Below are positions 1 to 8,706 of a DNA stretch of 64,000 bases, piece by piece. The position numbers and the translations under genes are program-made. The stretch is taken from the NCBI RefSeq assembly GCF_003732545.1, contig NZ_AYKF01000001.1, positions 186,001 to 250,000 on the forward strand. The letters are read 5' to 3'. Position 1 is the first letter of the stretch, and each line of letters starts with the position of its first letter. Under the pieces are notes generated by a model. The model had not been told where the DNA came from. It searched no databases and saw only the letters and a program-made list of their open reading frames with translations. Origin of the DNA: Salinisphaera orenii subsp. halophila YIM 95161. GTDB taxonomy: Bacteria > Pseudomonadota > Gammaproteobacteria > Nevskiales > Salinisphaeraceae.

Positions 1-839
1 CCGCCGATCCAGCCGGCCGTGTCCACGCCGTCGCCGAACTGCAGCGCCGCCCACAGCATGGCGCAGGGCGGGGTGAGATAGAACATCACCGCCGTGTAGG
101 TCACACCGCGCTGACGCAGGCAGGCGATATAGAACCCGTAGCCGCCGAAGCTCGACAGCACGACGAGAAAAGCGATCGCGCGCCATATATCAGGCTCGAA
201 CCGCGGCAGCGCCGGCGCGTGCCCCGTTCTTAGCGCACTCGCCAGCGCGAACAGGGCGGCCGCGGCCAGCAGCTGCCACATGAGCCGCTCAATCAGGCCG
301 AGCCGGGCCGGCCGCTAGGTCGACAGCAGACTGCCCGCGGTGAGGCTCGCCGCCGACAGCACCGGCAGCAGATAGGCCCACCACGGGGCCGCGCCCAGAC
401 CCTGCATGTCACCGCCCACCGCCACGCTCACGCCGGCCGCGGCCAGCAGGCTGCCCAGCCAACCGACCGCACCGATGCGTTCGCCGTGCAGCAGCCCCAT
501 CACCAACGCGGCGAGCAGCGGCTGCAACGCCGTGACGAGCGCGGTCACGCCCGCACTCACGCCCAGATCGATCGCGAGCACGACCCCCAGCAGAAAGCCA
601 CCGACGTTGAGACTGCCGGCGGCGAGTTCCAGCGCCACGGCGCCCGGCTCGCGGGTCGGCGTGCGGCGACGCGCGAGCAGCAGCATCAGACACAGGGACG
701 CCGCGAGGATGAAGCGCCAGCAGAACAGGGCGAGCGACTCGAGGCGGGAATCCGCGGCCATCTGCGTGCCGATGAAACCGGAACTCCAGCACAGCACGAG
801 GCCGATGCTGACGAAAAGCGAAGAAGACAGAACGGGCAT
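1..839 (-). pseudogene. EamA/DMT-family exporter interrupted by an in-frame amber codon (runs off the left edge)
   Basis: The first 174 codons (839 down to 318) encode a hydrophobic EamA/DMT-type protein with a typical N-terminal helix (VSIGLVLCWSSGFIGTQMAA) and about five membrane segments. A TAG at 315-317 then stops it. Reading on in the same frame gives over 100 further codons to the window edge with no stop, including membrane segments such as IAFLVVLSSFGGYGFYIACL and VTYTAVMFYLTPPCAMLWA, which are ordinary second-EamA-domain sequence. The family is normally about 290-300 residues with two EamA repeats. A single nonsense mutation is therefore the simplest reading. Readthrough by a suppressor or a sequencing error are alternatives. 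The family exports small metabolites across the inner membrane. The gene is divergent from a LysR regulator. Confidence 0.8.
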
Positions 840-926
840 GACACGGACCGGCAGCGAAACGAGCGCTGATCCTGAACCGGCCCGCGCATAATATAAATCT
901 ATATTTATTTGCGTTATGCTTTAGAA
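840..926. promoter_or_regulatory. Divergent EamA/LysR intergenic control region
   Basis: This short spacer separates the divergent EamA exporter and LysR regulator genes. Around 888-926 it is strongly AT-rich for this genome and contains the inverted repeat ATAAAT-CTAT-ATTTAT (893-908). LysR proteins usually bind such dyads between themselves and a divergent target, so this is the likely operator and the shared promoter zone. The operator role is inferred from position and symmetry only. Confidence 0.45.
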
Positions 927-1826
927 ATGCTAAATAATGCGGTCCATCGTCAGCTCGATATCGACCTCCTGCGCACGTTCCACCTCGCCTGCGAGCTCGG
1001 CACGCTGCGCGCGGTCGCCGAGCGCCGGCATCTCACCCTCGGCGCGGTGAGCCAGCAGATCAAACGCCTGGAAACACTGCTGGACCGGCGCCTGCTCGAA
1101 CGCGGCCGTCAGGGCGTGACACCCACCGCCCGGGGTCTGCAGCTCCAGGCCGATTCGCGCGCGGTGGTCGCGGCCCACGACGATCTGGTGGACCGGCTGG
1201 CCGCGCACCGCGTCGGCGGCGTGGTCCGGCTCGGGCTGCCCGAGGTGTACACGCCGCGCCTGCTGGATGAGCTTCTGCCGCGACTGCGCCGTGCGCATCC
1301 GGAGCTGAGTCTGCAGGTCCGTACCGAATCCAGCGGCGCGCTGCGGCGCCTGCTGGACGAGGACGCGCTGGATATCGCCGTGACCGTCACGGCGGCAACC
1401 GAGCCCCAGGGCGGCGTGCCGCTCTGGCGCACCCGCCCGATCTGGGCCGCCGGCACGACCGCGGTGCTGGCCGCCGGCGATCCCCTGCCCCTGGCTCTGC
1501 ATCCGCCGGACTGCCCGTACCGACAGCTCGGCCTGAACGCCCTCGACGCCGCCCATCGCGCCTGGGCGCCGGCCTTCACGAGTGCGAGCATGGTCGCCAT
1601 CGAGTCGGCCGTGGAAGCCGGCGTGGCCGTTGGCATACTCGATCGCAGCCGGCTCACGCCGCGCATGCGCGAGCTCACGCCCCGCGACGGCCTGCCGGCG
1701 CTGGCCGACTGCACGGCCGTCCTCGTCGAATCGCCGACCACCGACGACACGCGGGCGACGCCGCGTCGCATCGTCTTCGACGCACTCGCCTCGGCCCGTC
1801 TCGCGGGCGCACCGGAGGTGCGGTAA
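927..1826 (+). CDS. LysR-family transcriptional regulator
   Basis: This 299-residue protein has the LysR plan: an N-terminal winged helix (residues about 5-65, with LTLGAVSQQIKRLE as the recognition helix region) and a C-terminal periplasmic-binding-like effector domain. I take the ATG at 927; a TTG six codons upstream is in frame but adds nothing recognisable. It is divergent from the broken EamA exporter, the usual arrangement for a LysR regulator and the exporter it controls. If the exporter is dead, this regulator may have lost its main local target. The effector cannot be read from sequence. Confidence 0.9.
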   Translation: MLNNAVHRQLDIDLLRTFHLACELGTLRAVAERRHLTLGAVSQQIKRLETLLDRRLLERGRQGVTPTARGLQLQADSRAVVAAHDDLVDRLAAHRVGGVVRLGLPEVYTPRLLDELLPRLRRAHPELSLQVRTESSGALRRLLDEDALDIAVTVTAATEPQGGVPLWRTRPIWAAGTTAVLAAGDPLPLALHPPDCPYRQLGLNALDAAHRAWAPAFTSASMVAIESAVEAGVAVGILDRSRLTPRMRELTPRDGLPALADCTAVLVESPTTDDTRATPRRIVFDALASARLAGAPEVR

Positions 1827-1855
1827 GCCACTGGCACCGCGGTGCGGCCGGTACG

Positions 1856-2049
1856 AGGGCCCGACTTCATGCGCACACCGCGCTGAAGATCGCACGCCGT
1901 GTGCGGCAAGGCGCGAGTCGCCAGTCGTGACCCGCCAGGATCAATACGACCCATACCGCAGCGCACCCCGGGGCGATTGTTCACGGGCGGTCCAACCCGA
2001 AGCGCCAAGCGCTGTGGTGCGGGCTCGCATGAAATGCTGACCGTCCCTA
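1856..2049 (+). mobile_element. Dispersed TIR element, copy A (short, internally deleted)
   Basis: This copy shares the left end (AGGGC..., then TTCATGCGCAC), the core (GTGCGGCAAGGCGCGAGTCGCC and GGTCCAACCCGAAGCGCCAAGCGCTG by sense, each split here) and the right end (GGGCTCGCATGAAATGCTGA then CCGTCCCTA) with copy B at 9176. Its terminal repeats are degenerate. It jumps from GCGCTGTGGTGCGG straight to GCTCGCATGA, so it lacks about 87 bp present in copy B. The missing piece is bounded in copy B by two GCGG tetramers, consistent with a slippage deletion. It lies between the LysR gene and rluE and has no credible ORF. Confidence 0.75.
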
Positions 2050-2073
2050 GAATGCGGTTCACCCATCGTTTCG

Positions 2074-2727
2074 ATGCCGCGCCGCCCCATGAGCCGATCG
2101 CCGCGCAAGTCGTCCCGCCGCCGGCGCCCGGACGGCCGGCCCGCGCCCCGTCGAAAGCCGACACCGCCGCCGGCCGAGCCGCGACTGATCGCCTTCAACA
2201 AGCCGGCCGGGGTACTCACCCAGTTCAGCGATGCCGACGGGCGCACCACGCTCAAGGACTATATCGACGTGCCCGGCGTCTATCCCGCCGGCCGACTCGA
2301 CCGCGACAGCGAGGGCCTGCTGCTGCTCAGCAACGATGGCCGGCTGCAGTCGCGCATCACCGATCCGAAACACAAGCTGCCCAAGACCTATTGGGCCCAG
2401 GTCGACGGCGCGCCCGGCGCCGAGCAGCTCGAGGCCCTGCGCGCCGGGCCCGGCCTCAAGGACGGACCGACCCGCCCCGCCGAGGTGATCGTGATTCCCG
2501 AGCCGGCGCTCTGGCCGCGGGAACCGCCGATCCGCTATCGCCGGAACGTGCCGACCACGTGGCTGGAGATCACGATCCGAGAGGGCCGCAACCGCCAGGT
2601 CCGGCGCATGACCGCGGCCGTCGGCGCGCCCACCCTGCGGCTCGTGCGCGTGCGCATCGGCCAGTGGGAACTCGAGTCGCTGGCGCCCGGGGCCTGGCGC
2701 GAGCTGCCGCCCGAGGCATTCCGATAG
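2074..2727 (+). CDS. rluE: 23S rRNA pseudouridine synthase, RluE type
   Basis: This 217-residue protein converts a uridine of 23S rRNA (U2457 in E. coli for RluE) to pseudouridine. After a basic N-terminal stretch of about 35 residues it has the RsuA/RluE catalytic core: [16 protein letters not shown], then [20 protein letters not shown], which holds the catalytic Asp in RLDRDSEGL, then the [18 protein letters not shown] motif near the C terminus. There is no N-terminal S4 domain, which separates RluE from RluB and RluF. The length equals that of the E. coli enzyme. It stands alone, just downstream of element copy A. Confidence 0.92.
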   Translation: MPRRPMSRSPRKSSRRRRPDGRPAPRRKPTPPPAEPRLIAFNKPAGVLTQFSDADGRTTLKDYIDVPGVYPAGRLDRDSEGLLLLSNDGRLQSRITDPKHKLPKTYWAQVDGAPGAEQLEALRAGPGLKDGPTRPAEVIVIPEPALWPREPPIRYRRNVPTTWLEITIREGRNRQVRRMTAAVGAPTLRLVRVRIGQWELESLAPGAWRELPPEAFR

Positions 2728-3760
2728 AGAGCCGCAATCGCTGCGGCGCGCGGCTCGGCGAACCTGGGCCGCAACGATCACAGCCCATGGGCCGGTCGCC
2801 GTTACCGATGCGAGGCGGCCACCCACTCGATCCCCACCGCGACGAGGCCATCCACAGAACCGGGCCGCCGGATCTCGATCTCGCCATTGCCCTCACGACA
2901 CGCTTGCCATCGCAGCCGCCGCGCCCTGCCGCCACACGGCGCTCCAGGCGTACGGCGATCGAATCTCCTCGGGATAATATTCCAGGGGCCAGCGCGACAT
3001 ACCTCTGCAGCCTGCCCCTGGCCAGCATGCCTCGTGATCCGCTACGGTTACTTCGATTACGCTCGCCTCCAAGACGACAATGGACCGTCGCCCCACTGCA
3101 GCGGCCCCTTCGAGATCGAATATCTCGATCCGGCCGACGATCCGCGTAACGACGACTGACCCGACCCTCGGGCGCACGGCGGCAGTCGCCGATCGGACCG
3201 GACGCCGAAACCCAACCCGTCACGCTACGCGTCGACGAGCCGAACAACGCGCGTTCGACCTGCATCCACCGGCTGTCGCTCGGGTCGGACGTCCGGCTCG
3301 GGCCTGACCGCCCGTTCCTCTGCTCCGCCGGCGAGCCCCGCGGCGTTCGGTGATGCCGATCGCACGACGGCGAACGGCACATCCGCGGCAGGCATTGCGC
3401 CACGTAGACAACCGGCTTTGGGCCTCTGAAACAAGCGATCGCGGCTTCAAACTCGATCGCACGCCATCAGAGCTGACACCAGCCTGTACCAACACTCCAC
3501 GGCCGATCCCGCCGGGTCTGCAGCCGGTTCACGATACGACCCAGACGTCCTTCTTGTGTCATGCCTGCCATGCGGCCCGGGCTCGTGCCGAGGCCACCAC
3601 GGACCGCGCGCAGGCGCCACCGCGACGCCCCGCATAGGTGTCGGCTCACCTTACATCCACGATGAGCGGTGCCGGCCCGAAGCCGCCCCCGGCGCGTCCT
3701 GCCGCGGCTGGAACGCGCCTTGCGAAAAAGCGACCTCGACCAGTACTACAAGGACAGGGA
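2728..3760. other. About 1 kb without a convincing gene
   Basis: Between rluE and the PEP-CTERM-type gene I see no ORF with the expected codon bias over a useful length and no family resemblance. The only candidates are a 41-codon ORF at 3034-3159 (listed separately) and a start-less minus-strand frame ending at 2802. This could be decayed coding sequence or a long untranslated or regulatory region. Confidence 0.5.
3034..3159 (+). CDS. Possible small ORF, unknown function
   Basis: A GTG-initiated frame of 41 residues with mostly G or C at third positions. It starts MIRYGYFDYARLQDD and has an acidic C terminus (EIEYLDPADDPRNDD). I do not recognise the family and see no strong ribosome binding site. 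It is the best coding candidate in an otherwise empty kilobase, but chance is a fair alternative at this length and GC content. Confidence 0.25.
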   Translation: MIRYGYFDYARLQDDNGPSPHCSGPFEIEYLDPADDPRNDD

Positions 3761-4411
3761 ATGCATAAAGGCATAGGCGCGGCCGCGGCCGCACTCGTCG
3801 GACTCTGCGTGACTCAGGGCGCGCACGCGAGCGTGGTCTACAACTTCGAGGCCGACGCCGGCACGGGCGGCTCCTACGTGCAGGCCACGGGCGGCCAGAT
3901 CGTCGTCACCGATGCGGCCTATCGTTCGGGCAGCCTGACCCGGAACTATACGCCGGGCCCAGAGGGCGATCCTTTTACCGGTACCATTGAGGACCCCTAC
4001 CCCGACAGCCCGATCATCCGCGCGGGCGTAAGTATTTCACCTAACGGCGGCACGTCCGCTTCACCGCAAAGCACGTACTTCGTCCTGGCTCAAAAGACGC
4101 TCCGCACCACCCTTCGATTCCGGGAAGACGGCTATCTGGACGGGAGCCTGTACATCTTTGGCATAGAACACAATTTCCGGGCTTACGGGCAAGGGCCGTA
4201 CTGGCGGGTCACAGACGTCAACAGCGACTACTTTACCGGCACGGGTCACTGCACGGGCAACTACGTCGACCCCTGTTTCGCCGGGACCGGCCGCTGGGTG
4301 GTCGACGAGGACACGATCCCCGTGCCGGCACCGGCCGCGGGCCTGCTGGGCTTCGGGCTGATCGGTCTTGCCGGCCTGGTGCGGCGCCGGCGGGCGCTCG
4401 CCTCGGGCTGA
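3761..4411 (+). CDS. PEP-CTERM/VPxPA-type sorted secreted protein
   Basis: A 216-residue exported protein. It begins with a signal peptide (MHKGIGAAAAALVGLCVTQGAHA), followed by a Ser/Thr/Gly-rich beta-type body with two cysteines near residues 165-175. It ends in a sorting tail: VPAPAAG, a hydrophobic helix (LLGFGLIGLAGL) and RRRR. That tripartite tail is the PEP-CTERM/VPxPA signal processed by exosortase in EPS-producing Gram-negatives. The ATG at 3761 is chosen because AGGA lies upstream (about 3751) and the signal peptide starts there; a longer frame from 3638 is poor sequence. No exosortase is in the window. The mature function is unknown. Confidence 0.82.
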   Translation: MHKGIGAAAAALVGLCVTQGAHASVVYNFEADAGTGGSYVQATGGQIVVTDAAYRSGSLTRNYTPGPEGDPFTGTIEDPYPDSPIIRAGVSISPNGGTSASPQSTYFVLAQKTLRTTLRFREDGYLDGSLYIFGIEHNFRAYGQGPYWRVTDVNSDYFTGTGHCTGNYVDPCFAGTGRWVVDEDTIPVPAPAAGLLGFGLIGLAGLVRRRRALASG

Positions 4412-4576
4412 GGCCTCGGCACGGCGCCATGGGGACGAGCCCCCTGGTGCCGTTGGCCGCCGGGCCGGCATCGGGCGGCCGGCCCGGACGCCGAAGACAT
4501 CGTGGCCGGGCCGGCCATGGATTTCGAGGAATCCAAGCAATCCCCTCGATGCCGAGAGGCGCCGATCCAGGCGCAC

Positions 4577-5449
4577 TCAGTCCGCGTCGAGCTTGTCCGC
4601 GGTGCGCCGCTCGAAGTCGCTGGCGTCGTGGCGCTCGGGCAGCTGTTCCGCCGGGTCGCCCCATAGACGGTTGACCATGCGCCCGCGCCGCACCGCCGGC
4701 CGCGCATCGATCGCCTGCGCCCAGCGCTGCACGTGGGTGTATTCCTGCACCTGCAAGAATTCGCCGGCGTCATAGAGCCGGCCGAGCGCGAGCGCGCCGT
4801 ACCAGGGCCAGGTGGCGATATCGGCGATGGTGTAGTCGCTGCCGGCGAGATATTCGCTGTCGGCCAGACGGCGGTCGAGGACGTCGAGCTGGCGCTTGAC
4901 CTCCATGGTGAAACGATCGATGGGGTATTCCATCTTCTCCGGGGCGTAGGCGTAGAAGTGCCCGAAACCGCCGCCCAGATAGGGCGCGCTGCCCATCTGC
5001 CAGAACAGCCAGTTCATGGCTTCGGTGCGCATCGGCCCGTCGGCGGGCAGAAAGGCGCCGAAGGTCTCGGCGAGATGGACGAGGATGGAACCGGACTCGA
5101 ACACCCGCCGCGGCTCGGCGTGGCCGTGGTCGACCATCACCGGAATCTTGGAGTTCGGATTGATGGCCACGTATCCGCTGGAGAACTGCTCGCCGTCCTG
5201 AATGCGGATGGGCCAGGCGTCATATTCGGCCCCGGCGTGGCCGGCCTCCAGCAGCTCCTCGAACATCACCGTGGCCTTGACGCCGTTGGGCGTGGCCAGC
5301 GAATAGAGCTGGAAGCGATGGTCGCCGACGGGCAGCGTGGCGTCGTGTGTCGGCCCGGCGACCGGGCGGTTGATGCTGGCGAACTTGCCGCCGCTGTCCT
5401 TGTTCCAGGTCCAGACGGCGGGCGGGGTGTAGGCGCTTTCTTCGGTCAT
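4577..5449 (-). CDS. yghU: Glutathione S-transferase-like disulfide-bond oxidoreductase YghU
   Basis: A 290-residue member of the Nu-class GST/YghU family, a glutathione-dependent disulfide reductase. Like E. coli YghU (288 residues) it has a long N-terminal arm (TPPAVWTWNKDSGGKFASINRPVAG), then the thioredoxin-like domain (QLYSLATPNGVKATVMFEELL, with NPNSKIPVMVDH and the FESGSILVHLAE glutathione site) and an all-helical C domain (DYTIADIATWPWYG). The ATG at 5449 gives the family N terminus; longer frames add junk. It acts in the cytosol, probably on small disulfides or peroxides. The neighbours do not add information. Confidence 0.93.
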   Translation of the reverse strand: MTEESAYTPPAVWTWNKDSGGKFASINRPVAGPTHDATLPVGDHRFQLYSLATPNGVKATVMFEELLEAGHAGAEYDAWPIRIQDGEQFSSGYVAINPNSKIPVMVDHGHAEPRRVFESGSILVHLAETFGAFLPADGPMRTEAMNWLFWQMGSAPYLGGGFGHFYAYAPEKMEYPIDRFTMEVKRQLDVLDRRLADSEYLAGSDYTIADIATWPWYGALALGRLYDAGEFLQVQEYTHVQRWAQAIDARPAVRRGRMVNRLWGDPAEQLPERHDASDFERRTADKLDAD

Positions 5450-5498
5450 GGACGATTCCGGCCGGTGTATGGGCTTCGGCGCCGTGGGGCGCCGGAGT

Positions 5499-5511
5499 CT
5501 GTAGTCTACAG
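5499..5511. promoter_or_regulatory. 13-bp palindrome upstream of yghU
   Basis: CTGTAG-T-CTACAG is a perfect inverted repeat about 50 bp upstream of the yghU start. Its position fits an operator overlapping the promoter. It differs from the LexA consensus (CTGT-N8-ACAG) because only five bases separate CTGT and ACAG. The regulator is unknown. Confidence 0.35.
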
Positions 5512-5936
5512 AGGTGCGCGCCGGTCGCGCGACGCGCTGGCGCTGCATCGCCCGAGGCCTTGAAGCGGCAGCCGACGATCGCGACCGCCGATCTGGGCCG
5601 ACCGGGATCGTTCGAGCGACAGTCCGCCGCCGGCGGCGATTCTCTCCGGCGAGGACCGCGACCCTGACGATCGCGGCCCGTTGTCATCCCGCGTGGACCG
5701 AAAAACCGCCCGGCGCTGCTCAAGCATCCGCGGCCGGGATGCGACTCGGCCAAGCGGACACGAGAGCGCGGCGCGGGCATAAACGATTGGCGCGGAGCCC
5801 GTCGTCTTCGCACGGCTCCAGCTGGAGCGGGCCAACCGGAACCGCCGGGCCGGCGCGGACGACCGGACCGGGCGCGGCACGAAAACGATCGCCTCGATCC
5901 CGACCCGCCGGACGCACTCCGTCGATGCCGAGGTCC
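5512..5936. other. Intergenic stretch without a gene
   Basis: GC-rich sequence between yghU and the sugar dehydrogenase stop codon. Open frames cross it because stops are rare at this base composition, but none has recognisable protein content. I see no terminator or RNA gene. Confidence 0.5.
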
Positions 5937-7112
5937 TCAGGCGGCCGGCATCAGCCGGAGCAGACGACCGCCGGCACCGTCCTCCAGCACCCAGGTCGCG
6001 CCGTCGGGCCCCTGCTCGACCTCGCGCACGCGCTCGCCCCATTCGTAGCGCTCGACCTCGCGGGCCTCGGCGCCGTCGAGTGCCACGCGCACGAGGGCCT
6101 CGGCCACGAGGCCGCCGATCAGGGCGTCACCCTGCCAGCCGGCGAAGGTCCCGCCGTCGTAGATGACCAGACCCGCGGGGCCGATCGACGGCACCCAGGC
6201 CACCGCCGGCGGCTCGAAGGCATCGCGGGTGTCGTGGGCCGGGATGGACCGGCCGCTGTAGCGATCGCCCTCGGAGACCTCGGGCCAGCCGTAGTTGCCG
6301 CCGGCGACCACGCGGTTGAGTTCGTCGCCGTGGGCCGGCCCCATCTCGTGCGCCCAGAGCCCGCCGTCGGCGTCGAAGTCGATGCCCAGCAGATTGCGGT
6401 GGCCGATGCTGTAGAACTGTTCCGCGACGCCGCCCGCATCGGCGAAGGGGTTGTCCTCGGGCACGCTGCCGTCGGTGTTCAGCCGGACGACCTTGCCCAG
6501 ATTGCCGTCCATGGCCTGGGCCGGCGTCTGTTTCTGACGATCGCCCGAGGTGATGAACAGATAACCCGCCTGCGGCGTGCCCGCTGGACCGAAGGCGAGG
6601 CGGTGCGAGAAATGACCGCTGCCGGAGACGAACGGCTGCTGGCGCCAGAGCTCGGTGACCTCGCGCAGCACCGGCGCCTCGCCCGAGACGTCCAGCCGCG
6701 CTCGCACGACCACGCCGCCGCGGGTGTCGCCGTCCGCGCCCATGCGGGCATGGGACAGATAGACGAGGCCGTTGTCCGCAAAGTCCGGATCGGCGACGAC
6801 GTCGCCGAGGCCACCCTGACCGCCGTACGCCACCTCGGGCACGTTGCCGACCGGCGTCGTCTCGCCGGCCGGGCTCACATGCAGCAGCCGCCCGCGCTGC
6901 TCGGTGACGAGCATCGACCGGTCCGGGAGAAAGGTCATCGCCCAGGGGCCGTCGATCGTCGCGATCTCGCGGGCCTCGAGCCGGGTGCCCTCGCTACCGC
7001 GGATCTCGAAGGCGGCAGCGGCGCTCGCAGCGCCGGCGGCCAGGCAGAACACGCATGCCGCGGCCAGCCGTTGCAGGGGGCGCGACCCAGGCGTAATCGC
7101 GGGATGTGTCAT
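5937..7112 (-). CDS. PQQ-dependent soluble sugar dehydrogenase (glucose/sorbosone dehydrogenase family)
   Basis: A 391-residue periplasmic beta-propeller enzyme. A signal peptide ([18 protein letters not shown], residues about 17-34) precedes the GSDH fold. Hallmarks are ETIDGPWAM-like [44 protein letters not shown] and the [26 protein letters not shown] block. Family members such as YliI/Asd oxidise aldose sugars using PQQ and pass electrons to a respiratory acceptor. Length and motif order match YliI-type proteins better than the classical Acinetobacter sGDH. It is transcribed away from the adjacent MFS gene, and no PQQ biosynthesis genes are in the window. Confidence 0.87.
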   Translation of the reverse strand: MTHPAITPGSRPLQRLAAACVFCLAAGAASAAAAFEIRGSEGTRLEAREIATIDGPWAMTFLPDRSMLVTEQRGRLLHVSPAGETTPVGNVPEVAYGGQGGLGDVVADPDFADNGLVYLSHARMGADGDTRGGVVVRARLDVSGEAPVLREVTELWRQQPFVSGSGHFSHRLAFGPAGTPQAGYLFITSGDRQKQTPAQAMDGNLGKVVRLNTDGSVPEDNPFADAGGVAEQFYSIGHRNLLGIDFDADGGLWAHEMGPAHGDELNRVVAGGNYGWPEVSEGDRYSGRSIPAHDTRDAFEPPAVAWVPSIGPAGLVIYDGGTFAGWQGDALIGGLVAEALVRVALDGAEAREVERYEWGERVREVEQGPDGATWVLEDGAGGRLLRLMPAA

Positions 7113-7337
7113 GACTCGTCACTCCGTTGCGGTGCGGCGCGGGCCCGACGGCCCGGCGTTTCGTCTCCGGCTTGGACCCGGCGCGCGCCCGGAAGTGCCG
7201 TGGTGGCACCGCTGCCGGCCAAGCCCGGCGCACGGCCGACCACGGGCCGTCATCCGCCCCGCGCATTCGGCGCGGGGCTTGCCATCGGCGACGGATTCCG
7301 GCCTCGTGGACCCAGCCGCCTCCCCAACCGATGCGCC

Positions 7338-8504
7338 ATGACCGCTTTTCGCGACGCCCTCAAGCTCGGCGCGGCCGGAGCCGCGGCAGCCGCCTGCATC
7401 TACTATCCGCAGCCGCTGGCCGCGCGCCTCGAACAGGCCTTCGACACGACGCCGTTCTGGGGCGCGATGCCGATGACGCTGGCCTTCATCGTGCTGACCT
7501 CCGGGCCGCTATTGTTCGGGCGCCTGATCACCGTCGCGCGGGCGATGCGGATCGTGATCGTCACGGAAGTGCTGTTGGCGGCCCTGTTCGCCGCCCAGGC
7601 ATTCGCGAATTCGCCCGGCCTCTGGTTCGCGCTGCGCGGGCTGCAGGTGCTGCTCCTGCCGCTGCTGATCCCGGCCGTGATCACCGGTGCCTCGAACCTG
7701 CGCGACTCCGACAACCGGGGGCGCGACCTCGCCTTCTACACCGCCGGCACCATCGTCGGGGGCGTGGCCGGCCGGCTGCTGGCGGTGGCCTCGATCGCGC
7801 TGGCGCACTGGCAGCTCGGCAGCCTGACCATCGCCGCGCTGCTGCTCGCCTCGGTGGCGCTGCTGCGCCGACCGCCGGTGGTCACCGACGAACTGGCGCC
7901 TGCGGGCACGGGCAACGCCCCGGCGCCGGCCACGCCACGGTCCTGGATGGACCCGGTGACCCTGTCCTATCCGGGACTGGCGCTGGCCTTCGCCGTGCTG
8001 ACAACGATACTGACCTGTCTGCCCTTCGAAGTGGGCTACGAACGCGGCGGCACGCTGATGCTCGCGGTCGTCTACGGCGGCTATGCGGTGGGTATCGTGA
8101 CGTCGCTCGGCGCGCCCGCGATCACCCGCGTCAGCCGCGGCCTACCCCGGGCGACGCTGGCTGCCGGCGCGCTGTTCACGCTCGGGCTGGCCGGGGTCAT
8201 CCACGGCGCGTTCGCGGCGCTGGCGATCGGCGTGGTGCTGATGTGCGCCGGCATGGTCTTCCAGCAGGCCACCCAGATCGTGATGCTCAACGCGCATTTC
8301 GCGCGCAGCCAGTCGGGGACGGTGAACGCGCTGTTCGTGGCCGCGGTCTTCGCCGGCGGCACCCTCGGCTCCAGCGCGATGGTCTGGCTCTACGGCGCGC
8401 TGGGCTGGACCGTGGTGCTCATCGTCTGTGTATTGCTGGCCGTGATCGCCGGCGCGTGCATGACGATCGCCGCACGAAGCCAGGCGCGGGCCGCGTCGGC
8501 CTGA
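7338..8504 (+). CDS. MFS transporter (YnfM/drug-exporter-like)
   Basis: A 388-residue integral inner-membrane protein with about 12 hydrophobic segments. Its start (CIYYPQPLAARLEQAF) resembles the YnfM/Bcr branch of the major facilitator superfamily, which exports drugs or metabolites by proton antiport. The central loop (residues about 190-215) is charged and Pro/Ala-rich. The ATG at 7338 places the first membrane helix at the N terminus; the much longer open frame upstream is the shadow of the divergent dehydrogenase. The substrate cannot be read. It is divergent from the PQQ sugar dehydrogenase, with no clear regulator nearby. Confidence 0.88.
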   Translation: MTAFRDALKLGAAGAAAAACIYYPQPLAARLEQAFDTTPFWGAMPMTLAFIVLTSGPLLFGRLITVARAMRIVIVTEVLLAALFAAQAFANSPGLWFALRGLQVLLLPLLIPAVITGASNLRDSDNRGRDLAFYTAGTIVGGVAGRLLAVASIALAHWQLGSLTIAALLLASVALLRRPPVVTDELAPAGTGNAPAPATPRSWMDPVTLSYPGLALAFAVLTTILTCLPFEVGYERGGTLMLAVVYGGYAVGIVTSLGAPAITRVSRGLPRATLAAGALFTLGLAGVIHGAFAALAIGVVLMCAGMVFQQATQIVMLNAHFARSQSGTVNALFVAAVFAGGTLGSSAMVWLYGALGWTVVLIVCVLLAVIAGACMTIAARSQARAASA

Positions 8505-8706
8505 TCGACCGGGCCGGGCCCATGGACGTGGCTTCAGTCCGCTCGCCGCCAAACGTGAACCGCTGGCACGGTGATGCGAATGGCCGTGTGGCGTACTCGC
8601 CGCGGCCCGCGGCCGCGACGCCCGGCCTGATCGAAACCGGACCGATGCGGGGCCCGACTCGGCCGTACGGGAGACGGCCGCGGCGTTCAGCCGCGGCGGC
8701 GCGCGG

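Noticed and set aside
930-1895. Minus-strand open frame over the LysR gene, and similar long antisense frames over most genes
   Set aside because: Antisense shadows are open because of high third-position GC. The sense strands match known families end to end.
2802-3040. Minus-strand frame ending GEIEIRRPGSVDG-LVAVGIEWVAASHR
   Set aside because: It reads like a protein C terminus but is closed upstream by a stop and has no start codon or ribosome site. At most it is a gene remnant.
5499-5511. LexA box
   Set aside because: CTGT and ACAG are separated by five bases, not the eight needed in the proteobacterial consensus.
5514-7337. Very long plus-strand open frame (996 codons with the MFS gene)
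   Set aside because: Only the last 388 codons are a real protein. The first part is the antisense of the sugar dehydrogenase gene plus GC-rich spacer and has no protein-like content.
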